Positions 7,153-15,180 of a stretch of DNA of 64,000 bases are shown here, piece by piece (position 1 is the stretch's first letter; each line of letters starts with the position of its first letter). The notes beneath the pieces are model-generated. The model was given only the letters and a program-made list of their open reading frames with translations. It searched no databases and was not told the DNA's origin. This DNA comes from Desulfoluna butyratoxydans (GTDB lineage: Bacteria > Desulfobacterota > Desulfobacteria > Desulfobacterales > Desulfolunaceae): contig NZ_CAADHO010000008.1 in NCBI RefSeq assembly GCF_900699765.1, positions 1-64,000 of the forward strand, given 5' to 3'. The position numbers and the translations under genes were made by a program.

Positions 7153-7992
7153 ATGGGCGTAGTCATTACAACCCTTGTGGAGAATGGACAGGGAGAACAC
7201 CTGGGGCTGACCTGTGAGCACGGTCTTTCATTTCTCATCGAAAAAGACGGGCAGAGCTTCCTCTTTGATACGGGCAAATCCGATGCATTCCTGAACAACG
7301 CCACACAGCTCAACCTGGATCCCTTCCGTGCCGAGACCATCATTTTAAGTCACGGGCATTACGACCACAGCGGAGGGGTCCCCCATTTCCTGAAGAGTCC
7401 CTTGCGGCGCAAAGGGGTGGAGCTGGTGGTGCACCCCCATTTTTTCCGGGCCAAATACAGCACGGACGGTGCGCGCACCGAGTTTTTGGGCAACGGGTTT
7501 ACACGGGCCGAGGTGGAAGCGTCCAAGGGCAGCATCCGGTTCGCAGCCCCGGGCGTGGATGAGATCTCCCCGGGTGTCTATGTCATCTCCGATTTCGACA
7601 AAACCCATCCCGAAGAACATGCCAACCCCCGCTTTGTGTTTGAGGAAGCAGGGCAGCTCGTCTCCGATACCTTTGCCGATGAGCTCATGGTGGCCGTGGA
7701 AACCGACAAGGGCCTTGTGCTGATACTGGGCTGTGCCCATCCGGGGATCATGAACATGATCGACACGGTGAAAGCTCGCCTTCACAAAACGATTTATGCG
7801 GTGGTCGGTGGAACGCACCTCGTTGAGGCCGACGACCGACGCATGACTTCGACCGTTTCCTATCTCAAGGGGCTGGAATGCGCTGCCATCGGCGTGTCCC
7901 ACTGCACCGGCCCCAAGGCCATGGCAGCCCTTGAGAAGGCGGACGGTCGGTTTTTTCACAACAGGACGGGGAGTTCCTTGAGGATCGGGTAA
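7153..7992 (+). CDS. MBL-fold metallohydrolase
   Basis: The 279-residue protein belongs to the metallo-beta-lactamase fold group often annotated as related to 7,8-dihydropterin-6-methyl dihydropteridine synthase. The metal motif HGHYDH is His67-x-His69-x-Asp71-His72. Further likely ligands are His196 in LGCAHPG and His250 in GVSHCTG. There is no signal peptide, so it is cytoplasmic. AAAGGAG precedes the ATG. It lies 25 bp after the regulator and 28 bp before the permease, so it is co-transcribed. Substrate is unknown; a role in the sugar-acid pathway is inferred only from context. Confidence 0.85.
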   Translation: MGVVITTLVENGQGEHLGLTCEHGLSFLIEKDGQSFLFDTGKSDAFLNNATQLNLDPFRAETIILSHGHYDHSGGVPHFLKSPLRRKGVELVVHPHFFRAKYSTDGARTEFLGNGFTRAEVEASKGSIRFAAPGVDEISPGVYVISDFDKTHPEEHANPRFVFEEAGQLVSDTFADELMVAVETDKGLVLILGCAHPGIMNMIDTVKARLHKTIYAVVGGTHLVEADDRRMTSTVSYLKGLECAAIGVSHCTGPKAMAALEKADGRFFHNRTGSSLRIG

Positions 7993-8020
7993 CGCCCCGG
8001 GTGATGAGGGAGGTTGAAGT

Positions 8021-9364
8021 ATGGCAAGCGGTTTGTTTCTGTTCGGTATTATTTTTGTCGCCATCGTGGGCATGATCGTGCTTATCTCAAAATTCAAGTG
8101 GCACCCGTTTATCGTGCTCATTCTGGCAGCGTATTTTGTGGGGCTCCTGGCGGGCCTTCCCGTGGACAAGACCATCGGGATCATTAAAAAAGGATTTGGA
8201 GGGATCTTAGGCAACATCGGCATCGTGATCATCGCCGGTACCATCATCGGCACCATTTTAGAAAAAACCGGCGCGGCCCTCACCATGGCCAACGCCATCC
8301 TGGCCCTGGTGGGAAAAAAGAGAGCGCCCCTCACCATGAGCCTCACCGGGTATGTCACCAGCATCCCGGTCTTCTGCGACTCCGGCTTTGTGGTCCTCTC
8401 CCCCATCAGCCGGGCCCTTGCGGAGAAATCGGGCATCTCCCTGGCGGTGATGGCAACGGCGCTTAGTTCAGGCCTCTACGCCACCCACTGCCTGGTGCCC
8501 CCCACCCCCGGCCCCATCATCATGGCCGGGACTCTTTCGGCGGACCTCGGCCTGGTGATCCTCATGGGATTTCTCGTCTCCATTCCCGTGATGCTGGCCG
8601 GTTACATCTACGCCATGAAGGTGGCGGTGAAGTACCAGATCGCGGCGAGTCCCGAGGTCTCCCTTGAAGACCTCCTGGACAAATACGGCAAACTTCCCGG
8701 GGCGGTGCACAGCTTTTCTCCCATTGTCCTGCCCATCGTGCTCATTGCCTTAAAGTCCATTGCAGACTTTCCCGCAGCCCCCTTTGGCTCCGGCGTGGTA
8801 AAGACCTTCTTTGACTTCCTGGGCAACCCGGTCACCGCCCTTCTGTTGGGGGTCTTTCTGGCCACCAGCCTGATCCCCAAAGAAGAAAAGGGCGCTTCCT
8901 TTGCCTGGATCTCCGAAGGGATCCACCACTCGGCCTCCATCCTGGCCATCACCGGCGCGGGCGGGGCGCTGGGACTCGTGCTCCGCGAGCTGCCCCTGGC
9001 AGACGTGCTGAGCAACTCCCTGCTCCAGATGCACCTGGGACTTTTGATTCCCTTTATCATCGCCATGCTCCTCAAGACCGCCATGGGTGCATCCACGGTC
9101 TCCATGATCCTGACCTCGGCCATGGTGGCCCCCCTCATGGTGCAGATGGGCATGACCTCGGAGCTGGCCAAGGTGCTGGTGGTGCTGGCCATCGGAGCAG
9201 GATCCATGACCGTCTCCCACGCCAACGACAGCTACTTCTGGGTGGTCTCCCAGTTCTCGGACATGGACACCTCCACGGCCTACAAGTGCCAGACAGGGGT
9301 CACTCTGATCCAGGGCATCGTGGCCATGACCGTGATCCAGGCCCTGGCCATGGTCATGTTGTAG
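8021..9364 (+). CDS. GntP-family sugar-acid/H+ symporter
   Basis: This 447-residue inner-membrane permease is hydrophobic throughout, with about a dozen membrane segments. GntP-family features include the N-terminal KFKWHPFIVLILAAYFVGLLAG, the central SIPVFCDSGFVVLSPI, HCLVPPTPGPI and the C-terminal SHANDSYFWVVSQFS. Relatives import gluconate, D-serine, glycerate or related hydroxy acids. The downstream glycerate kinase makes glycerate or a close relative the most likely substrate here. GGAGG precedes the ATG. Confidence 0.92.
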   Translation: MASGLFLFGIIFVAIVGMIVLISKFKWHPFIVLILAAYFVGLLAGLPVDKTIGIIKKGFGGILGNIGIVIIAGTIIGTILEKTGAALTMANAILALVGKKRAPLTMSLTGYVTSIPVFCDSGFVVLSPISRALAEKSGISLAVMATALSSGLYATHCLVPPTPGPIIMAGTLSADLGLVILMGFLVSIPVMLAGYIYAMKVAVKYQIAASPEVSLEDLLDKYGKLPGAVHSFSPIVLPIVLIALKSIADFPAAPFGSGVVKTFFDFLGNPVTALLLGVFLATSLIPKEEKGASFAWISEGIHHSASILAITGAGGALGLVLRELPLADVLSNSLLQMHLGLLIPFIIAMLLKTAMGASTVSMILTSAMVAPLMVQMGMTSELAKVLVVLAIGAGSMTVSHANDSYFWVVSQFSDMDTSTAYKCQTGVTLIQGIVAMTVIQALAMVML

Positions 9365-9365
9365 C

Positions 9366-9465
9366 CTCCGGTGACGAGGGTGGCGAAGCCACGATAACGA
9401 AAGCACCTCGAAAGCTCATTGCCCTTGCGCTTTTTCCTTCGTTCATCTGAAAAAAGCGCAAGGGC
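9366..9465 (+). repeat. GCCTCCGG-type dispersed repeat with long hairpin
   Basis: The segment starts with GCCTCCGGTG and ends in an inverted repeat, GCCCTTGCGCTTTTT (9421-9435) pairing with AAAAAAGCGCAAGGGC. Related copies lie at 11680-11765, 12056-12113, 28083-28168 (inverted) and 29139-29210. It follows the permease stop and could end transcription. Confidence 0.6.
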
Positions 9466-9529
9466 CTTTGGGTTAACCGTGATGACACCGGCGGATCGTT
9501 TTTTTACAAGGTTCGCCTGAATGGACTTT

Positions 9530-9622
9530 AAAACCTGTTTACCAAACTTTCTTGTCGCGCCGCAGCCCTTGGGCGAAGGCGGATCAAAAGTTTGGCCCCC
9601 GGCAGGGCCGCCGGAGGCAAAG
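9530..9622 (+). repeat. AAACCTGTTT...GCCTCCGGC dispersed repeat, family 2
   Basis: AAACCTGTTTACCAAACTT at the left and CAAAAGTTTGGCCCCCGGC...GCCGGAGGC at the right recur at 21453-21669 and, inverted, at 27777-27835. The arms CAAACTTT / AAAGTTTG can pair. Confidence 0.55.
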
Positions 9623-9635
9623 ATAAGGATAAGGC

Positions 9636-10280
9636 ATGACATTCATTCGTCTGTTTTTCTACAAACGATTTGCCCTCAACGCCTTTGTGCTGCAAGACTA
9701 TGAAAAGGCCCTGACATACTTCGGTAAGATTGCAGCCCTTTGCCCGGATACCCCGGGAGCTTATTACAACATGGGGCTGTGCCTTATGGGGCTCAAACGG
9801 TTTGAAGAGGCCGAGGCTGCCTTTAAAGAGGATGTGCGAAAAAACGGCATGAGCCATGAGCGCTGCAGGGCCTTAGGGGACCTGGGCTACCTCTGGGGAA
9901 AAAAGGAAAACGCCATCACGTGGTATGAAAGATGCCGGGCTCTCTCCGACGACCACCCGGATTCGCCCTGGCTGGATCGCCGCCTGGCCCTGATCGCTTC
10001 CGTCAACGACATGGCCCCCTTGCAGGAGTCTCAGCGCCTCCTTGAGGAGGGCATCGCCTGCATGGCAAAGAAGAAAAACGCCGTGGCCGAAAGCGCCTTT
10101 GAAAAGGCTGTAGCCAAGGATCCCACCAACATCCAGGCCCTCAACAACCTGGGGGTGCTTCGCATGGAGGTAAACCGGGACCCCGAAGGGGCGGCTGCCT
10201 GTTTTCGCCAGATCACAACCCTGTCCGGCGCCCCTTTGTATGCTGAAAATCTCAAAAAAGCCCTGAAATCCGAGTCCTGA
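9636..10280 (+). CDS. TPR-repeat protein
   Basis: The 214-residue protein contains at least four tetratricopeptide-like units. The first starts near residue 12 (ALTYFGKIAALCPDTPGAYYNMGLCLM), the second near 46 (RFEEAEAAFKEDV), and others are near 125-195 (KKNAVAESAFEKAVAKDPTNIQALNNLGVLRM). There is no signal peptide. TPRs bind partner proteins; the partner cannot be read from the sequence. It lies between the permease and glycerate kinase genes, 22 bp before the latter, so it is likely co-transcribed with it. Why a TPR protein belongs in such an operon is unclear. Confidence 0.8.
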   Translation: MTFIRLFFYKRFALNAFVLQDYEKALTYFGKIAALCPDTPGAYYNMGLCLMGLKRFEEAEAAFKEDVRKNGMSHERCRALGDLGYLWGKKENAITWYERCRALSDDHPDSPWLDRRLALIASVNDMAPLQESQRLLEEGIACMAKKKNAVAESAFEKAVAKDPTNIQALNNLGVLRMEVNRDPEGAAACFRQITTLSGAPLYAENLKKALKSES

Positions 10281-10302
10281 AAACTATGGAGGCCGCACAC
10301 CC

Positions 10303-11655
10303 ATGAACCAGACCATCCAAGACGCACAAACCATCTTCCAGGCCGCCCTCTCCGATGTGGACCCCGAAGGGCTCATCCACCAGAAACTCTCCCTTGAAGG
10401 AAGCGTCCTCACCGTTCAGGCAGATGGCGAGCCCCTCACCTTCGACCTGGACCAGTACCACCGCATTCTGGTGGTGGGGGTGGGCAAAGCGTCGGCCCGC
10501 ATGGCCCTGGGCGTGGAGCAGGTTCTGGGAACGCGCATCACCGACGGGCTGGTGGCGGTGAAATACGGCCACACCGAACCCACCTCCCGCGTGCGCCTGC
10601 TTGAGGCCGGACATCCGGTGCCCGATGCAAAAAGCGTGGAGGCAGCCCGATCCATCGTCTCCCTCTGCCGCGATGCCGACGAAAAGACGCTGGTCATCAA
10701 CCTCATTTCAGGCGGGGGGTCCGCCCTTATGTGCTGCCCCTATTCGGACAGCGGGCTCTCTCTGGAAGACAAACAGCAGGTCACCCAGGCGCTGCTGGCC
10801 TGCGGCGCCGAGATCCAGGAGATCAACTGCATCCGCAAGCACCTCTCCGGAGTCAAGGGGGGCCGCCTGGCCCAGGCCCTTTACCCGGCGGACTCGTTGA
10901 ACCTGATTCTCTCGGACGTGGTGGGGGACCACCTGGACGCCATCGCCTCGGGCCTCACTGCCCCGGACCCGTCCAGCTTTTCCCAGGCCGTGGCCATTGT
11001 GGACAAATACACCATCCACGACGCCCTGCCCCCAAAGGTCCTCGATTTCCTGACCAAAGGAAGCAAGGGAGAAATCCCTGAAACACCGGGGGCGTCGGAC
11101 CCCGCCTTTGCGAAGACCCGAAATATGCTCATCGGCTCCAACTTCCAGGCGCTGAAAGCAGCCCGCAGCAAAGCCCGGGACCTGGGGTACAACGCCATCA
11201 TCCTCTCCTCCCAGATGACAGGAGAGGCCCGTGAGGCTGCCAAATTCTACCTGGGTATTGCCTCGGAACAACTCAGGAACCGAACCCTGGCCCCAGCCCC
11301 CGCCTGCATCATCGCCGGGGGAGAGACCACGGTGACCATGAAAGGAGACGGCACAGGCGGTCGCAACCAGGAGATGGCCCTGGCCTTTCTCAACGAGCTC
11401 AAGAACCGACCCGAGCTCCACGACCACGTGGTCTTCCTCTCCGGGGCCACGGACGGCAACGACGGCCCCACCGACGCCGCAGGGGGCATTGCCTCGGCCC
11501 ATGGCCTGGAAGTGGCCCGGGAAGCCGGGGTCAACCTCCAGCACCATCTGGACACCAACAACAGCTACAACGCCCTTGAACAAAGTGAAGCTCTTCTCAA
11601 AACCGGGCCCACCAACACCAATGTCTGCGATGTGCAGGTGCTGATCGTGACATAG
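10303..11655 (+). CDS. glycerate 2-kinase, MOFRL family
   Basis: The enzyme phosphorylates D-glycerate to 2-phosphoglycerate, feeding glycolysis. At 450 residues it has the family's normal length. The N-terminal domain has VVGVGKASARMA near residue 55 and the glycine-rich ISGGGSALMCCP near 142. The C-terminal MOFRL domain has AGGETTVTMKGDGTGGRNQE near 345 and SGATDGNDGPTDAAGG near 388. GGAGG lies upstream of the ATG. Older annotations call relatives hydroxypyruvate reductase (TtuD), so a tartronate pathway is possible. With the GntP permease and FCD regulator it forms a glycerate-type utilisation unit. Confidence 0.92.
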   Translation: MNQTIQDAQTIFQAALSDVDPEGLIHQKLSLEGSVLTVQADGEPLTFDLDQYHRILVVGVGKASARMALGVEQVLGTRITDGLVAVKYGHTEPTSRVRLLEAGHPVPDAKSVEAARSIVSLCRDADEKTLVINLISGGGSALMCCPYSDSGLSLEDKQQVTQALLACGAEIQEINCIRKHLSGVKGGRLAQALYPADSLNLILSDVVGDHLDAIASGLTAPDPSSFSQAVAIVDKYTIHDALPPKVLDFLTKGSKGEIPETPGASDPAFAKTRNMLIGSNFQALKAARSKARDLGYNAIILSSQMTGEAREAAKFYLGIASEQLRNRTLAPAPACIIAGGETTVTMKGDGTGGRNQEMALAFLNELKNRPELHDHVVFLSGATDGNDGPTDAAGGIASAHGLEVAREAGVNLQHHLDTNNSYNALEQSEALLKTGPTNTNVCDVQVLIVT

Positions 11656-12603
11656 AACGTACAAAAACCAAAAACATGCCTCCGGCGGCAAGGTGAGCCA
11701 CCTTGAAAGCAAATTGCGAATGTGCTTTCCCCATCGCTTGTCGCGCCGTAGCCCACAGACGGCGGAGGCATGGTAAAACGTCGACAAAGGCGTAGGCGGA
11801 TTCCTCGGGGAAAATCACATTCGCCTTCAAGACATTATCTATTCAAGTTATTTTCTGTTCGATTTTCTCCCCCTTCGAACTTAGAGCCTAAAATCTGGAG
11901 CGCCGCACTCCGGTGCGGCAAAAGTGCCCCCGGCCAACAAGCCGCACATCCCAACACATCCTCACTTACCCCCTCCAGAATGTCGTTAGCCCGGATATTT
12001 CATGCGAAAACGACCAGATCAAAGCAATGCCTTACCGCTGCGTATCAAAAAAAACAGCCTCCGGTGGCAAGGTATGCCTCCTTCAAAGCCGATTGCCAAT
12101 GCGCTTTGGCCATCGGCCTGTTTACATTCCCCCCGCCCCCCCTTGTCCCCTGGAGCGCCGCACTCCTGTGCGGGTCGCGACGGACTAAAAAGCCGCACCG
12201 GAGTGCGGCGCTCCGTTTCGGTCGATTTTTCTGGATTTTTTCGAACGTCGCAACACCTCCTCTTTCCTCCACCCGAGAGATCTTTTCCGATATTATTAAT
12301 CCCCTTTCCCCCCAGCCTCCTCCAAGATGTTTGCCAAGACAAAAAAAGCAAATAACTCTTAAGAATCCGCAACAAAGTAAAAGGTTTTATTCTGCCGCGC
12401 TGGTATCTCTGAATCACACCCTTGCCTCTTCACCATGGACGCATCGTCCCTGACCGTAAAAGGGCATCGCAACCACTGCAAAACAAGGCGATCCGAACCA
12501 ATAAAACCATTGCACAACCGGCGAAACGCTCCGGGCGTCGTCGTTTATGTCACCCGTTTCTAAACGCGTGACGAAAGAATCCATTCTAATTTCGGAGGAA
12601 AGT
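11656..12603. other. repeat-rich intergenic region
   Basis: I see no gene in this ~950-bp stretch. It contains two GCCTCCGG-family repeats (11680-11765, 12056-12113), REP-like GGAGCGCCGCACTCC palindromes (11897-11911 and 12152-12214) and a solo MITE end CCGGATATTTCATG (11991-12004). The segment 12379-12416 resembles 14887-14925, upstream of another secreted-protein gene. Confidence 0.6.
12152..12214. repeat. REP-like palindrome (GGAGCGCCGCACTCC)
   Basis: A perfect 15-bp inverted repeat, 12152-12166 with 12200-12214, encloses inner pairing arms and the loop GTCGCGACGGACTAAAAA. The same unit occurs in opposite orientation at 30424-30491, and a half copy at 11897-11911. Confidence 0.7.
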
Positions 12604-14082
12604 ATGAAACAAAAAGCCATTCCCAGAATGATCCTTGCCGCCCTGTCGTGTGTGTTTCTCTTCTCATCCCATGCCGTTGCCGGCCTTACCGGTCAAACGG
12701 GTTACGATGTCTACGATTCCACCATGGCGACCATGACCGGAAAATCCTACTCCGGGGGTATCGACATCGTCTACTCCCAGCAGGCAACCGGCACGGCTGC
12801 TGCCAAGGCCCGAAGCATCCTCAAGTGTGAAGACGGCACCTGGGACGGAAGCAACAAAAGCGTCCAGGTCAACATGTACTCGTACCTTGGTGGCCACCTT
12901 CTGACCCTTGCCGATGTTAACCCTTACGGATCAGGTATTTACTGCCAGGCCGTCAAAGTCGACCCCACCCCCCTTGCCAACGGCAACCGTACCGTCTGGT
13001 TCTCCATGACCGGCAACGGCTCAGGGGACGGAGACTGGTACTCCGTGGTCGTTGATGAAGATTTCACCACGGTGCAGGTTGCGGCAGCCTCTGAGTTCTC
13101 CCAGCCGGGGTGCTGGGAGGTGGAGTGGAGTACCGACTCCACCCTTGGAAGCGTTCCCTTTTTTGCGGGCAAAGAGACCAACGCCTGGACCGAGCCCCAC
13201 GCCATCTACATCCGCTCCGGTGGCTCCCTCCAAAAAATCGTGGACGTAGGCGGCTACTCCTGTGGGTTTGCCTTTGACGACGAGGGCAACCTTTACACCG
13301 GCACCTACACGACCTCAGGCCCCACGGACAGGCAATACGTCCGGCTCTACTCCGCGGCACAAATTCGAAACGCAGTAACCAACAGCACCACCCTCACCGC
13401 CTCGGACGCCATCAGCACCATTCCCATCCCCGCCGGAGGCAACTCTGCCGATACCTACCTCGGGGCTAACGACCTGGAAAGAGATCCCGACGGCAACATC
13501 TACGTCACGGCCAACGGGTCATGGAACGCCAACTTTAACTCAGACCTGGGATTTGTCTTCCGTATCGACGCATGTACGGACATCAACAACCCGCCCACCT
13601 CCATGACGAAAATTGCAAACGGCTCTTTTGATTCCGCCAAAACCGACTGGCAGAAAAGCCTTGCCTACGACGGTGCCTCCAACCTCGCCGCAGGGGGCCA
13701 TTACAACCCCACCAGCTCATCCATGACCGGCAACCGCCTCTACGTGGACCAGGACTTTGCCTGGGGCAGCGGCGGGCCGGACGTCGTGAGCGGCCTCGGT
13801 GACGATGCCAACAGCGATTCGGACAGCATCCCGGACTGCTTTGACAACGCCTACCTCACGGCCAACGCCAACCAGATCGATGCGGACCTGGATATGTACG
13901 GCAACATGGCGGATGGGGATTTTAACAATGACGGGTACTGGAACTCAACTGACAATGGCTTGCTCAGCTTGTTCATGAACACCAGCAATCCTGTGTACGA
14001 TATGAATTCCGATGGGACCGTTGACGCGGCAGATCAGACCCTTTTTGACGCCAAAAATCCCTCACAAGCCCCGTATTATTAA
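12604..14082 (+). CDS. secreted protein with dockerin-like C-terminus
   Basis: The 492-residue protein has a clear Sec signal peptide (KQKAIPRMILAALSCVFLFSSHAVA). The body is rich in G, S, T, D and aromatic residues, consistent with a beta-propeller or beta-rich domain; GNLYTGTYTTSG and DGNIYVTANGSW may be blades. Near residues 405-435 is a thrombospondin-3-like Asp-rich run. The last ~45 residues hold two calcium-loop motifs (DFNNDGYWNSTD and DMNSDGTVDAAD) resembling a type I dockerin. GGAGGAA precedes the ATG at 12604. No cohesin partner is seen in the window. The role is unknown, probably extracellular. Confidence 0.8.
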   Translation: MKQKAIPRMILAALSCVFLFSSHAVAGLTGQTGYDVYDSTMATMTGKSYSGGIDIVYSQQATGTAAAKARSILKCEDGTWDGSNKSVQVNMYSYLGGHLLTLADVNPYGSGIYCQAVKVDPTPLANGNRTVWFSMTGNGSGDGDWYSVVVDEDFTTVQVAAASEFSQPGCWEVEWSTDSTLGSVPFFAGKETNAWTEPHAIYIRSGGSLQKIVDVGGYSCGFAFDDEGNLYTGTYTTSGPTDRQYVRLYSAAQIRNAVTNSTTLTASDAISTIPIPAGGNSADTYLGANDLERDPDGNIYVTANGSWNANFNSDLGFVFRIDACTDINNPPTSMTKIANGSFDSAKTDWQKSLAYDGASNLAAGGHYNPTSSSMTGNRLYVDQDFAWGSGGPDVVSGLGDDANSDSDSIPDCFDNAYLTANANQIDADLDMYGNMADGDFNNDGYWNSTDNGLLSLFMNTSNPVYDMNSDGTVDAADQTLFDAKNPSQAPYY

Positions 14083-14253
14083 TGGGTAAAATCACTCGGA
14101 GCAGACCCTAAACATAAGCTCAACGAGTTTACAGGGTGCACCCTGCCGCATCACGGACGGGGTGCACCATATAAACAAGCTCTCCCCCAAAAAATCTGAA
14201 TGCTTGCCGATTGATTCAGCGTTAATATTTTTTCTATGTATGGAGTCCACTTT

Positions 14254-14817
14254 ATGAAATTCTGCCTCTCACAAAAAATCAGTCTATGTATATCAGCCCT
14301 GATTGTTTTTGCTCTTGTACTCGGCTTTGCCGGGTTTCTGCTCGTCAGTCCCCCCCAGCATGATACCACCAAGGAAACAGAGACAGTTCAGGCCTCCCCT
14401 AAGCAACCAGAGAAAAATTCCCACCTTCCGGCCCAAGCAGAACCCCTTGTGGAAAAAACGCACGCCCAAGTCCCCCCCCCTCTCCCCCCTGAGCCGACCT
14501 TGCTTCAAGACCTGTCCGAGGAGTTCACATCCTATGCCCTGAAGACAACGGATGCGGAAAAAATCCGTGTGGAAACAAGCCAGACAGACGGCAGGGGCTA
14601 CGTGGCATTCATGGCGCGTCAGGAAGGGTTTGAACGGGGCATCCCCACCGTCATGCAGGAACTGGCGCAGGTTTATCTGGATACCTTCACAGACGCCCCG
14701 GCCATTACCCTTTCCCTGGTAATCGGAGGCGGTATCAAGGGGCAGATGACCTTTCTGCGCGATGAGGATGGCGCGGCGGTCCTGCCGGAGCGCTATGGAG
14801 CCCAAGCCATGGAGTAA
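14254..14817 (+). CDS. membrane-anchored protein of unknown function
   Basis: The 187-residue protein begins with a hydrophobic segment (residues ~8-32, SLCISALIVFALVLGFAGFLL) that is a signal anchor or uncleaved signal. A Pro/Gln/Lys-rich periplasmic linker follows (~35-85), then a folded C-terminal domain (~90-187). I do not recognise that domain. The ATG at 14254 follows TGGAG by eight bases; a second ATG 18 bases upstream lacks a site. It is placed among surface-protein genes and could serve them, but nothing links it firmly. Confidence 0.65.
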   Translation: MKFCLSQKISLCISALIVFALVLGFAGFLLVSPPQHDTTKETETVQASPKQPEKNSHLPAQAEPLVEKTHAQVPPPLPPEPTLLQDLSEEFTSYALKTTDAEKIRVETSQTDGRGYVAFMARQEGFERGIPTVMQELAQVYLDTFTDAPAITLSLVIGGGIKGQMTFLRDEDGAAVLPERYGAQAME

Positions 14818-15180
14818 AAGCCATCCATGCGCAACATAAAAAAGTGCACCACCAAGCAAATAAGTCCGTATCATCCGCAAATTATTAAAAGGTTGCGTCT
14901 CGGTTCTCTGGTATCACTGAACAACCCGAGAAAGACAGAAAGGATTGCACCTGGCCCAGACGCATTCACCCTATCGGACTGCCGCCAATGCATTGAACAT
15001 CCCAAGGCTTTCGGCAAGCACCGGCGCAACCGCAACCGTGTGGTCGTGTATTGCCTTAATATCCTCTGCCTCAGGTCCCCTCCCCCCAGGCAAAGCGTAC
15101 AGAGACGCCGCTATTGCAGACACTTATACTGCAACCGGCCATAATCCACATATGTCGGACGAAAATTTGGGAGGTGCCCA
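14818..15180. other. intergenic region before the DUF1566 protein gene
   Basis: No gene is seen in this stretch. The segment 14887-14925 (AAAAGGTT...CTGGTATCACTGAA) resembles 12379-12416 before the other secreted-protein gene and might be a shared leader or promoter element. Confidence 0.4.

Noticed and set aside
10708-11787. 359-codon minus-strand frame antisense to glycerate kinase
   Set aside because: It is a shadow of a gene with clear MOFRL motifs.
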